A DNA stretch of 64,000 nucleotides from Reyranellaceae bacterium (GTDB lineage: Bacteria; Pseudomonadota; Alphaproteobacteria; Reyranellales; Reyranellaceae): NCBI GenBank assembly GCA_022844045.1, contig JALHMM010000004.1, positions 62,001-126,000 of the forward strand. The letters are read 5' to 3'. Made by a program: the position numbers and the translations under genes. How positions within the stretch are numbered: the first letter of the stretch is position 1; each line of letters begins with the position of its first letter. Below, one piece after another: positions 18,388 through 26,401 of this stretch. The notes beneath the pieces are model-generated. The model did no database searches and was not told the DNA's origin. It was given only the letters and a program-made list of their open reading frames with translations.

Positions 18388-19542
18388 CTAGTAAGGCACC
18401 GCGACGCGCCCGATCTTCTCTCGCGCGATGATCATTTTCTGGATCTGTTCCGTGCCGTCGCCTATCTGCAGGCCCATCACGTCGCGCAGGCGCTGTTGGT
18501 GGGGCAAATCCATCGTGTAACCGGAATGACCGTGCGTCAGCAGGCACCGGTGAATGGTCTCGAAGGCCGTCTTCGGCGCCCACCATTTGCACATTGCCGC
18601 CTCGGACGTGTGGGGCATACCCTGGTCGCGCAGCCACAGCGTCCGATAGCAGAGGAGACGCGCGGCTGTGAGAAGCGTTTCCGCCTCGGCCAGTGGCTCT
18701 GTCACGCCCTGGTAGCGCGCCAGAGGATGTCCGAAGGCCTGGCGTTCGGTGACGTACCTCCAGGTTTCCTCGAGCGAGGCGCGGGCCGGCGCCAGCACCT
18801 GCAGCCCGATCAGCGCGCGGCTGTAGTCGAAGCCTTGCATGACCGTACGAAAGCCATCGCCTTCACCGCCGACGCGCCATTCGTCGGGCACCTTGACGTC
18901 CTGGAAGAAGACGGAGCCGCGACCCACCACCTTCGAGCCGACATCGTTGAAGCTGAACCGGCTGATGCCGGGCAGTTCGAGCGGTACGTGGAAAGCCGTC
19001 ACGCCGCGAGCGCCGGAATCGGCCTCGCCGGTGCGGGCGAAAACGACGATGGACTCCGCCTGTTCGATCATCGAAATTGAGGTCTTTTCGCCGTCGAGGA
19101 CATAGCCTTCATTGTCGCGGCGCGCCTTGAGCTGGAGGTTCGCGGCGTCGGAGCCGCCGCGCGGCTCGGTCAAACCCAGCGCCACCAGTGTCTCGCCGCG
19201 GCAAATCCTCGGCACGACATCGCGGGCGATGTCCGGCGGCCCGTGGCGCGCAAGGATCGAGCCCATCAATGATCCCAATAACTGAACGTACGCGACACCG
19301 AGATCGGCCGCGGCGACGCCTTCGATCACCAGTCCAGCGGTGACGCCGTCCGCGCCGAGCCCGCCGAACGTCTCGGGCAGATCGACACCGATCAGTCCGA
19401 GGCTACCCATCTCCCGCAGCAGCGATGGCGCGATCCGGCCCTGTTGCTCGCGCGCCAAATATCCCGGCGCCAGCCTCTCGGCACCGAAGCGCCTGGCGGT
19501 ATCGCCGATCTGCTCCTGCTCGGGGCTCAGGGAAAAATCCAA
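18388..19542 (-). CDS. Acyl-CoA dehydrogenase, probable cyclohexanecarboxyl-CoA dehydrogenase (AliB-like)
   Basis: A 384-residue acyl-CoA dehydrogenase. Motifs are LGLIGVDLPETFGGLGADGV, LGLTEPRGGSDAANLQLKA and TERQAFGHPLARYQGVTEPLAEAE. The C-terminal region includes LTHGHSGYTMDLPHQQRLRDVMGLQIGDGTEQIQKMIIAREKIG. The sequence after the flavin site and its position between badI and badK resemble AliB of Rhodopseudomonas palustris. It would oxidise the ring CoA ester to the 1-ene. It is 10 bp after badI and 7 bp before the badK-like gene. Confidence 0.87.
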   Translation of the reverse strand: MDFSLSPEQEQIGDTARRFGAERLAPGYLAREQQGRIAPSLLREMGSLGLIGVDLPETFGGLGADGVTAGLVIEGVAAADLGVAYVQLLGSLMGSILARHGPPDIARDVVPRICRGETLVALGLTEPRGGSDAANLQLKARRDNEGYVLDGEKTSISMIEQAESIVVFARTGEADSGARGVTAFHVPLELPGISRFSFNDVGSKVVGRGSVFFQDVKVPDEWRVGGEGDGFRTVMQGFDYSRALIGLQVLAPARASLEETWRYVTERQAFGHPLARYQGVTEPLAEAETLLTAARLLCYRTLWLRDQGMPHTSEAAMCKWWAPKTAFETIHRCLLTHGHSGYTMDLPHQQRLRDVMGLQIGDGTEQIQKMIIAREKIGRVAVPY

Positions 19543-19552
19543 CCGACGGCTC

Positions 19553-20344
19553 CTACTTCACGAAATCCCTGAAGCGTGGCGCGCGTTTTTCATTGAGCGC
19601 CTTGACACCTTCCTGGGATTCGGCGCTGGCGTAGTAGAGGCGCAGCGCCTGCATCCCCAGGGCGCCGATGCCGCGAATGTTTTCGCTGTCGGCGTTGAAG
19701 GACTTCTTGGCGATGGCGATGGCCGTCGGACTGCGCTGTACCAGTTCGGCGCACCAGGCCGCGACCTCGGCGTCAAGCTGGTCGTCGGGCACGACGGTGT
19801 TGACCAGCCCCATGTCCATCGCCTGGCGCGCCGTGTAGCGTCGGCACATGTACCAGATCTCGCGTGCCTTCTTCTCGCCAACCACGCGCGCGAGATAGGC
19901 GGTGCCGAACCCGGGATCGACGGAGCCCATTTTCGGCCCGACTTGACCGAAGATCGCGCCTTCGCCCGCGATGGTGAGGTCGCAGATCGTCGCCAGGACA
20001 TTGCCGCCGCCGATCGCGTAGCCACGCACCTTTGCGATCACCGGCTTGGGCACGTCGCGGATGACGCTGTGCAGTTCGTCGACCGGCATCCCGACGGTGC
20101 CGCGCGTCGAACCGTCGCCGTACTGGCCGCTGTGATCGGACTGGTCGCCGCCGGTGCAAAACGCCTTGTCGCCGGCTCCCGTCAGGACGATGGCGCCGAC
20201 ATCGCCGTCCCAGCCGGCCTTGAGAAAGGCGTCGAGGAGTTCCACCACGGTCCGCGGGCGGAACGCGTTGTGGACCTTGGGCCGGTTGATCGTGATCGTG
20301 CCGACATGGTCGGCCTGGGCGTAGAGGATGTCCTGATAGTCCAT
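19553..20344 (-). CDS. badI: 2-ketocyclohexanecarboxyl-CoA hydrolase
   Basis: A 263-residue crotonase-fold ring hydrolase. From memory of the family it matches BadI closely: DVGAIVLTGAGDKAFCTGG followed by DQSDHSG, then RGTVGMPVDELHSVIRDVPKP, RGYAIGGGNVLATICDLTI and VGPKMGSVDPGFGTAYLAR; VVGEKKAREIWYMC is also shared. BadI opens the 2-keto ring hydrolytically to pimelyl-CoA, a MenB-like reverse Dieckmann reaction. The start MDYQDILYAQ is 4 bp after the badH stop; an upstream in-frame start lies inside badH. This is the strongest single indicator of alicyclic-acid catabolism here. Confidence 0.9.
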   Translation of the reverse strand: MDYQDILYAQADHVGTITINRPKVHNAFRPRTVVELLDAFLKAGWDGDVGAIVLTGAGDKAFCTGGDQSDHSGQYGDGSTRGTVGMPVDELHSVIRDVPKPVIAKVRGYAIGGGNVLATICDLTIAGEGAIFGQVGPKMGSVDPGFGTAYLARVVGEKKAREIWYMCRRYTARQAMDMGLVNTVVPDDQLDAEVAAWCAELVQRSPTAIAIAKKSFNADSENIRGIGALGMQALRLYYASAESQEGVKALNEKRAPRFRDFVK

Positions 20345-20348
20345 CGGA

Positions 20349-21107
20349 TTACCCGTGCATCGTGAGGCCACCGGAGACGCTGATGGTCTGGCCGGTGATG
20401 AAGCTGGCGTCGTCACTGAGCAGGAAGCAGACGACGCCGGGATAGTCGTCCGGCTGCCCCAGGCGACGCAGCGGGATTGCCTTCTTCAGGGCCTCGGCAA
20501 GCCCCGCGGCGGATTCGCTGACAGTCGCGAACAGGGGCGTGTCGGTCGGCCCCGGGCAGATCGTGTTAAACACGATCCCCTGACGGGCCACTTCCCGCGC
20601 CAATGTCTTCCCGAACGCCGCGATTCCCCCCTTGCAGGCCGAGTAGACGGCTTCGCCGGAGGATCCGACCCGACCCGCGTCGGAGGCGATGCTGACGACG
20701 CGACCTCCGCCGTGCTTGATCATTTTCTTCAGCACGACGTGCGTGACGTTGAGCGGGCCCCAGAGATTGATGTCGATCACTTTTCGCCAGAGGTCCCGGT
20801 CGCTGTCGACAAAGCGGACCGCCTTGTCCCAACCCGCGTTGTTGACCAGACCGCCGATCGGTCCAGCGGACGCCTCGAATGCATCGACGGCGCTCGCCAC
20901 CGCGTCATAGTCGACGATGTCGACCTCATAACCGGACGCTCGACCGCCACTCTCGCGCAGCGCGCTGGCCGCGGCTTCGGCTGCCGGTCCGTTGATGTCG
21001 AAGATGCCGACCACGGCTCCTTCCATCGCGAGACGTCCGACGATCGCGCGGCCGATGCCGCTGGCGCCTCCGGTGACAATGATGGGCTTGCCCTTAAGTC
21101 CACGCAT
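20349..21107 (-). CDS. badH: 2-hydroxycyclohexanecarboxyl-CoA dehydrogenase (SDR)
   Basis: A 252-residue classical SDR. The N-terminal MRGLKGKPIIVTGGASGIG carries the NAD motif. LVNNAGWDKAVRFVDSD and INLWGPLNVTHVVLKKMI follow, and the catalytic YSACKGGIAAFGKT is present. The NNAGWDK stretch and the linked badI favour BadH, which oxidises the 2-hydroxy-CoA ester to the 2-keto form. The start is set at 21107; the longer frame runs into the promoter region. It is the first gene of the 13-gene operon and is divergent from the TetR gene. Confidence 0.88.
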   Translation of the reverse strand: MRGLKGKPIIVTGGASGIGRAIVGRLAMEGAVVGIFDINGPAAEAAASALRESGGRASGYEVDIVDYDAVASAVDAFEASAGPIGGLVNNAGWDKAVRFVDSDRDLWRKVIDINLWGPLNVTHVVLKKMIKHGGGRVVSIASDAGRVGSSGEAVYSACKGGIAAFGKTLAREVARQGIVFNTICPGPTDTPLFATVSESAAGLAEALKKAIPLRRLGQPDDYPGVVCFLLSDDASFITGQTISVSGGLTMHG

Positions 21108-21235
21108 CGCGACTATTAGTCCTCCTGCAAGGGCGGCTTTGCGGGTCAGGCGGGGAGGAAGCCGAGTCAGGCCCTCTGGCCCGCATGGACCTGCATACAG
21201 TTTGAGCCACCGCAATCTCTTAGAGTGAGTTTCAA

Positions 21236-21940
21236 ATGGCTATTAGAAACGTTAGGCAGCCTGTGTCGAAGAGTCAAGCGGGGTCTATCCGGACGCCTCG
21301 CAACGCGCACCCGAAATCTGCCGTCACGCGGCAGCGCGTACTCGACGCCGCCGCGCGCACGTTCAGCCTCAATGGCTACGCCGCGACGACGATCAATGAC
21401 ATTGCCACGTGCGCGGAAATGCAAGGCGGTAGCATTTACTACTATTTCGAATCGAAGGATCAGATCCTTCAGGAGGTCCTTGACGTGGGCATAACCCGCG
21501 TGTTCTCCGCGGTCAGAATGGCCGTCGCTGCTTTGCCGGCCGCGTCGGGCTTCACGCAGAAACTCCGAGTTGCAGTGACCGCTCACCTTACGATGCTCTT
21601 GCAACAAGGTGACTACACCTCGGCCAACATACGGGTGTTCGAACAGGCACCACCGACAGTCAAGGAGCAGAATCGGCGGCTTCGCGAGGCTTACGCCGAG
21701 TACTGGCGGGAGCTGCTTTCTTCCGGACAGCGATCCGGAGAGATTCGCCGAAGCGCCGACGTGACCGTTCTTCGCCTCATGCTTCTCGGCGCGATGAACT
21801 GGGCGGTCAACTGGTATCGGCCCGACCGTATGCCGATCTCCGATCTAGCCGACAAATTCTGTGACATTGCGATACACGGCGTGCAGCCGGGCGTCGGTGG
21901 CCCAGTCAGCACGCCATCGGGGCGATTCGCGCGATCGTGA
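21236..21940 (+). CDS. TetR-family transcriptional regulator
   Basis: A 234-residue TetR protein. The helix-turn-helix domain is RQRVLDAAARTFSLNGYAATTINDIATCAEMQ then GGSIYYYFESKDQILQEVL. The ligand domain ends SGEIRRSADVTVLRLMLLGAMNWAVNWYRPDRMPIS. The GSIYYYF recognition helix and the MNWAVNWY ending occur in regulators of acyl-CoA degradation (KstR2/FadR-like), whose effectors are CoA thioesters. It is divergent from badH, 128 bp apart, and a candidate operator overlaps its start. A downstream GTG at 21262 is an alternative start. Confidence 0.9.
   Translation: MAIRNVRQPVSKSQAGSIRTPRNAHPKSAVTRQRVLDAAARTFSLNGYAATTINDIATCAEMQGGSIYYYFESKDQILQEVLDVGITRVFSAVRMAVAALPAASGFTQKLRVAVTAHLTMLLQQGDYTSANIRVFEQAPPTVKEQNRRLREAYAEYWRELLSSGQRSGEIRRSADVTVLRLMLLGAMNWAVNWYRPDRMPISDLADKFCDIAIHGVQPGVGGPVSTPSGRFARS
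21240..21256. promoter_or_regulatory. Candidate TetR operator at the regulator start
   Basis: CTATTAGAAACGTTAGG on the plus strand reads CCTAACGTTTCTAATAG on the other. It shares CTAACGT with the sites at 2242 and 22205. It overlaps the first codons of the TetR gene, so autoregulation and control of the divergent badH operon are plausible. Confidence 0.35.
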
Positions 21941-22356
21941 TTCCGAGTCTCCGGAGAGGCGGTGGACCCAACACCGGAACTCCCCGGGGCGTTTAAATGG
22001 CAGCGGGATCCCTGCACAACAGCGATTGTGTCTTGCAAGAGGCCGACCAAAGCGCGTCGGGTTACTCCGTGCAATGTCTGAGTGGCGAACCTTGCGGCGA
22101 GACTAGGTGTGTTCAGGGCGTGAACCCGTACAAGCAGCCGCCGCAACAGGGATCGGACTCTTTTGAAGCGCTTCCAAGCGGGGATTGACGGCCTCAACAC
22201 AAACTTCTAACGTCCATTAGAGAATGATTGCTCCAGCGAAAATCGTCCCGTTTGGATGCCGATATGTTGGGCGGGTTGGTAGTATTTCATCGGCAGTAGC
22301 CTTCCGGTTCGTCGAGCGCTTGGCGGGTACGGCGAAGAGATGAGAGGAGTTCCCGG
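21941..22356. other. Intergenic region before the ferredoxin-P450 operon
   Basis: This 416-bp stretch has no frame that resembles a protein. The only structured signal I see is the TCTAACG dyad at 22205-22224, about 130 bp before the ferredoxin start. The sequence GAGAGGAG lies shortly upstream of the ferredoxin ATG. Confidence 0.5.
22205..22224. promoter_or_regulatory. Candidate TetR operator upstream of the ferredoxin-P450 operon
   Basis: TTCTAACGTCCATTAGAGAA contains TCTAACG-TC-CATTAGA, a 16-bp near-perfect dyad with one mismatch between half-sites. It is the best formed of the three similar sites in this island (2242, 21240, 22205) and lies directly downstream of the TetR gene. Confidence 0.55.
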
Positions 22357-22590
22357 ATGTCCGAGCACAAGATCCTCCAGATCATTGTCGACCCAACGCG
22401 CTGTCAGGGGCACAACCGTTGCAGGGCAATCGCGCCGCTTCTTTTCGATCTCGATGAATTCGGCCATGCCCACGCGATTGGCGATGGCACCGTTCCCGAC
22501 AGCCTTCGCGAGAAGGCCCGACTTGCAGCGGCCAATTGTCCAGAGTTCGCGATCAGCGCGACGCAGCGCAAGTCAGGGGACCGCCTATGA
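22357..22590 (+). CDS. [3Fe-4S] ferredoxin, P450 partner
   Basis: A 77-residue ferredoxin with DPTRCQGHNRCRAIAPLLFDLDEFGHA, and a C-terminal NCPEFAI that supplies the third cysteine. The CxxHxxC spacing, with a non-Cys residue in place of one ligand, is typical of single-cluster 3Fe-4S ferredoxins encoded next to bacterial P450s. Its stop overlaps the P450 ATG by 4 bp (ATGA), so the two are translationally coupled. No ferredoxin reductase is encoded nearby. Confidence 0.9.
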   Translation: MSEHKILQIIVDPTRCQGHNRCRAIAPLLFDLDEFGHAHAIGDGTVPDSLREKARLAAANCPEFAISATQRKSGDRL

Positions 22591-23816
22591 CCGATCGTCC
22601 TCCCGTCACCGATTGGGCGAATGATTTTGATCACCTGGATATCCGCTGGGTCAACGATCCCTATTCGATCTGGGACGATCTGCGCAGCACGTGCCCCATC
22701 GCTCACACGGATCGCTACAAGGGAGTATATCTTCCTACCCGATATGCGGACATTCGCGCCATCGCCTATGATTCCGAACACTTTTCTTCGCGTCGCGTGG
22801 TTGTGCGGGATACGCCGGCACGATCGGAATCGCCGTCTCCCGAGACGTCCACGCCTGTTGCAGCGGCAAATCTGGCGTCTCCTCCGATCACGTCTGATCC
22901 ACCACACCATCGCCCCGCCCGGATGGTACTGCTGCCGGCTTTTACGCCTGACGCGGTCGCCCGACTCGTGCCTGTTGCCCGAAAGATTTGTCGCGACTTG
23001 ATTGGCCGCTTCGCCTCTCAAGGTGGTTGCGACGCGGCGATCGACTATGCACAGCATGTGCCCGTTGCAGTCATTGCGAGCATGCTTGGGCTTCCGGCCG
23101 GTGATGGAGATCGCTTCCGGCGATGGGTGTATCTGCTGTTGCACGAAGGCGTCACAAACAACACGTCGTTTATGCAAGCGATTGGAGAGATGGACACTTA
23201 TTTCCGGGATCAGATTGCGAGTCGCCGCGAGGTGCCGGGCGAAGATCTGATTACCTTCTTGCTCGATGCCGAGATGGACGGCCAACCGCTGTCCGACGAG
23301 CACATCATCGGAACGCTCAGGCTGCTGTTGATCGCGGGAATCGACACCACGTGGAGTGCTATCGGCGCCAGCCTGTGGCATCTGGCAAAGCACCCGCAGG
23401 ACCGGCGCAGATTGGTGGCGGAGCCGGCGTTGATGCCGACGGCGGTGGAGGAGTTCCTCCGAGCCTACGCGCCTGTGACCATGGCACGCCAAGTCGTGAG
23501 GGAAACGACCGTGGGCGGCTGCCCGTTCAAAGAGCGCCAGATGGTCATGCTTCCGTTCCCCGCTGCGAACCGTGATCCCGAGGTATTTTCCGACGCCGAT
23601 CGTGTCCTGATCGATCGGGCCGAAAATCGCCACGCCACTTTCGGTTTGGGTATCCATCGGTGCATTGGTTCAAATCTGGCCCGGATGGAAATCACGGTCG
23701 CTATCGAAGAGTGGCTGGTACGAATTCCAGAGTTCAAGCTCACCAATCCCGATGACGTGACCTGGTCGCACGGCGCCGTTCGCGGTCCACGGCGGTTACC
23801 CGTGACCTTCGGCTAG
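22587..23816 (+). CDS. Cytochrome P450 monooxygenase
   Basis: A 409-residue soluble bacterial P450. The I-helix oxygen-binding motif is AGIDTTWSAIGASLWHLAKHP and the ExxR motif is in VEEFLRAYAPVTMARQV. The heme loop is FGLGIHRCIGSNLAR, with Cys at about 359. ATG at 22587 is chosen because it couples with the ferredoxin stop and gives the usual length. It probably hydroxylates a terpenoid, steroid or alicyclic substrate upstream of the CoA-ester steps. The candidate TetR operator lies before the operon. Confidence 0.94.
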   Translation: MTDRPPVTDWANDFDHLDIRWVNDPYSIWDDLRSTCPIAHTDRYKGVYLPTRYADIRAIAYDSEHFSSRRVVVRDTPARSESPSPETSTPVAAANLASPPITSDPPHHRPARMVLLPAFTPDAVARLVPVARKICRDLIGRFASQGGCDAAIDYAQHVPVAVIASMLGLPAGDGDRFRRWVYLLLHEGVTNNTSFMQAIGEMDTYFRDQIASRREVPGEDLITFLLDAEMDGQPLSDEHIIGTLRLLLIAGIDTTWSAIGASLWHLAKHPQDRRRLVAEPALMPTAVEEFLRAYAPVTMARQVVRETTVGGCPFKERQMVMLPFPAANRDPEVFSDADRVLIDRAENRHATFGLGIHRCIGSNLARMEITVAIEEWLVRIPEFKLTNPDDVTWSHGAVRGPRRLPVTFG

Positions 23817-23893
23817 CCGGCTGCTCGGGCGACGCGTCACAGCGCCTCGCTGATCTGAAGCAGCGCTGAGCCGTCAGGATGCAGGAGATAGAA

Positions 23894-24469
23894 ATGGCAG
23901 CGCGCATCGAGATGTTGTCGACCGAGCAAGCGGCGGTTGCAGCTCGTGACGCGGGCATTCGGGAGTCGATGGCAAGTCTCTCCGTTTATCGGACTTTGCT
24001 GCGTCATCCAGCCCTCGCGGCCGCCGTCAATCATTTGCTGACAACTTTGCTGTTTGCCGGCAACAAACTCGACGTTCGCTTACGCGAACTTCTGATCATG
24101 CGCATCGGCTGGGTCACGGGCTCCAAATACGAGTGGACGCAGCACTGGCGTTTTGCGGAGCGCGTGGGACTACCACCGGAAACCGTCCTCGCGGTGCGAG
24201 ATTGGCGGCTGTCGGCTCAACTCTCGGCAGCGGATCGTGCGGTTCTCGCCGCTGTCGATGACACACTGGAGAAGGGCAAGATATCGGATTCGGTATGGAA
24301 TGAGTGCGCGCAGCATGTGGGCAATGCTGAGCAGCTGCTTGAGATGGTGGTTGCGATCGGTAACTGGAACATGTTTTCCCAGCTGCTCCGTAGCCTCGAG
24401 ATCCCTCTCGAGGATGGTGTCGCGGGTTGGCCGCCGGATGGAAAGACGCCGACCGGTGGTGACGTTTGA
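23894..24469 (+). CDS. Carboxymuconolactone decarboxylase/AhpD-like protein
   Basis: A 191-residue all-helical CMD-family protein with LDVRLRELLIMRIGWVTGSKYEWTQH, then WRFAERVGLPPETV. The Cys pair (CxxC) of AhpD peroxidase-type members is absent, so thiol peroxidase activity is unlikely. ATG at 23894 has AGGAG seven bases upstream; the ATG at 23879 has none. It follows the P450 by 77 bp and probably shares its transcript. Its function is unknown; such proteins are frequent beside P450 and steroid-catabolic genes. Confidence 0.85.
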   Translation: MAARIEMLSTEQAAVAARDAGIRESMASLSVYRTLLRHPALAAAVNHLLTTLLFAGNKLDVRLRELLIMRIGWVTGSKYEWTQHWRFAERVGLPPETVLAVRDWRLSAQLSAADRAVLAAVDDTLEKGKISDSVWNECAQHVGNAEQLLEMVVAIGNWNMFSQLLRSLEIPLEDGVAGWPPDGKTPTGGDV

Positions 24470-24798
24470 TTTCCGGTTCCAACAGTAACGAGTCGGGCAT
24501 CCAGAACTGTCGACTTGGCCAATCGACAAATGGGCTCTAGCGATCTGATCGAGGCTTAACGTTGGTGACCTCGACGTTCAGGCTGAAAGCCCGACAGGAC
24601 GCCGCAAATCATACGCGCGTCGCTGAAAGCAAGAATTGAGACGTCTGTCGTCAGACGTGGGAAGCCCATCACTTTACCACTCCGCCGGGCACTGAAAAAT
24701 TGCGTGAATTGGCCCTCCGGCCGGTCAACCCAACGGCGTTGCAGGAATCAATCCTGTTGGCTTGCGGGCGCAAACCAATAAGCTTAGCTTACTTACTA

Positions 24799-25275
24799 AT
24801 GAAACGATTTTCGCAGCTTTCCGCCAATCCTGATGACCCCACACTGACCATGGGGATGCTGGTTTACGACGTGGCGCGGCTGATGCGGCGCCATTTCGCC
24901 GACCAGATGGCCTGGAGCGGCTTGGGGCAGCCGAGCTGGCGCCTGCTCGTGCATGTGGCACGCACGCCGGGACTGCGCGCCGCCGATCTGGCCGAGATCA
25001 TGGAAATGCGGCCGATCTCGGTCAGCCGCGCGCTGGACGGCCTTGTACGGTCGGAACTGATCGAGCGGCGCGCGGACTCACGAGACCGCCGCGCATGGCG
25101 CCTGTTCGTCACGCGCAAATCGCGGCCCCTGATCGCCCGCTTGGAAGATCTGGCGACTGAGACCCGCGAGCTGGCGATGGCCGGTCTCAGTCGTGAGGAT
25201 CGATCAACGCTACTGCGGGCACTAACGGTCGCGCGCGACAACATGTCGAAAGCCGGCCGCGACGGCGCCCGATGA
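24799..25275 (+). CDS. MarR-family transcriptional regulator
   Basis: A winged-helix MarR protein: MAWSGLGQPSWRLLVHVART, then GLRAADLAEIMEMRPISVSRALDGLVRSELIERR followed by ADSRDRRAWRLFVT (wing). The frame is open from 24700, but ATG 24799 (MKRFSQLSANPDD) is more family-like. A dyad, TTAGCTTACTTACTAA at 24784-24799, abuts this ATG and could be its own operator; ATG 24850 is then a possible start. It heads the efflux operon, as in emrRAB-like systems. Confidence 0.88.
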   Translation: MKRFSQLSANPDDPTLTMGMLVYDVARLMRRHFADQMAWSGLGQPSWRLLVHVARTPGLRAADLAEIMEMRPISVSRALDGLVRSELIERRADSRDRRAWRLFVTRKSRPLIARLEDLATETRELAMAGLSREDRSTLLRALTVARDNMSKAGRDGAR

Positions 25276-25294
25276 CAAGACGGTCGGGACCAGT

Positions 25295-26401
25295 ATGAGC
25301 GACGCACAGACCGAAGCGCCGCAGACCCGCCCAAAGCGATTTTCGCGACGGCGGCTTCGCGCTGCGCTGCTCGCGTTGGTGCCCTTGGCTGCCATCGCGG
25401 GCGGCGCCTATTGGTACATATACGGTGCGCGCTACGTTTCGACCGACAACGCTTACGTAAAGTCGGCGAAGGCGACTATCTCGGTAGAAGTGTCCGGACG
25501 CATTGCGGCCTTGCTGGTGGGCGAGAACGAAACGGTCCGCGCCGGTCAGCCGCTTCTGAAGATCGAGGACGAAGTGTACCAGATCGCCTTGTCGCGCGCC
25601 GAGGCCGAAAAGGCAACCGTGATCGCGCGGCTTGACGCGTTGCGCGCCCAGATCAGGCAGAAGCGCGAGGAATTGAAACTGGCCGGCATTTTGGTGAGTT
25701 ACGCTGAGCGCGAGTATGACCGCGGGGCGACGCTCGCCGAGCGGAACGTCGTGAGCGCCTCTAAGCTGGACGAGATCAGGAACCGCCTGGACACCGCCCG
25801 GCAGCAAATGGCGATCGTGCGACACGAGATCGAGCGTTTGATTGTGGATCTCGGCGGCGACGAATTGGCTCCGGCGGACCGGCATCCGGCCGTCAGGCAA
25901 GCACAGGCCATGATCGACGAAGCACGCGTCGCGCTGGAGCGCACGAAGGTTGTGTCGCCGGTCGACGGTATCGTGTCTCGCGTCGATACAATTCGCCCCG
26001 GAGACTACGTCCGCCCCGGCATGCCGCTATTCTCGGTGGTCGCGGAGAATCAACAGTGGATCGAAGCGAACCTTAAGGAAACGGACCTCACCAGGGTTGT
26101 GCCCGGACAACGTGTCGAGGTGACCATCGATACCTTCTCAGGCGTCAAGCTCCTGGCCGAAGTGCAGAGCGTCGGTGCCGCGACAGGCGCGGAGTTCGCA
26201 CTCATCCCACCGCAGAATGCGAGCGGCAACTGGGTCAAGATCGTCCAGCGGATTCCGGTTCGCATCCGCATTCTGGAAAAGCGCGGCGTCCCATTGCTGC
26301 GGGCAGGTATGAGCGCGCAAGTGACTATCGACACCGGCTTCAATCGGCCGTTGCCGGGCCCGATCGCATGGGCGATGGGACGTGCGGGCGGCGGCCAGTG
26401 A
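25295..26401 (+). CDS. HlyD/EmrA-family membrane fusion protein
   Basis: A 368-residue periplasmic adaptor. One N-terminal TM helix (LRAALLALVPLAAIAGGAYWY) precedes the barrel-sandwich half-motif YVSTDNAYVKSAKATISVEVSGRIAALLVGENE, a coiled-coil hairpin, then VVSPVDGIVSRVDTIRPGDYVRPGMPLFSVV. The DNAYVK motif is characteristic of EmrA. It links the MFS pump to an outer-membrane channel, which is not encoded here. It is 19 bp after marR. Confidence 0.92.
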   Translation: MSDAQTEAPQTRPKRFSRRRLRAALLALVPLAAIAGGAYWYIYGARYVSTDNAYVKSAKATISVEVSGRIAALLVGENETVRAGQPLLKIEDEVYQIALSRAEAEKATVIARLDALRAQIRQKREELKLAGILVSYAEREYDRGATLAERNVVSASKLDEIRNRLDTARQQMAIVRHEIERLIVDLGGDELAPADRHPAVRQAQAMIDEARVALERTKVVSPVDGIVSRVDTIRPGDYVRPGMPLFSVVAENQQWIEANLKETDLTRVVPGQRVEVTIDTFSGVKLLAEVQSVGAATGAEFALIPPQNASGNWVKIVQRIPVRIRILEKRGVPLLRAGMSAQVTIDTGFNRPLPGPIAWAMGRAGGGQ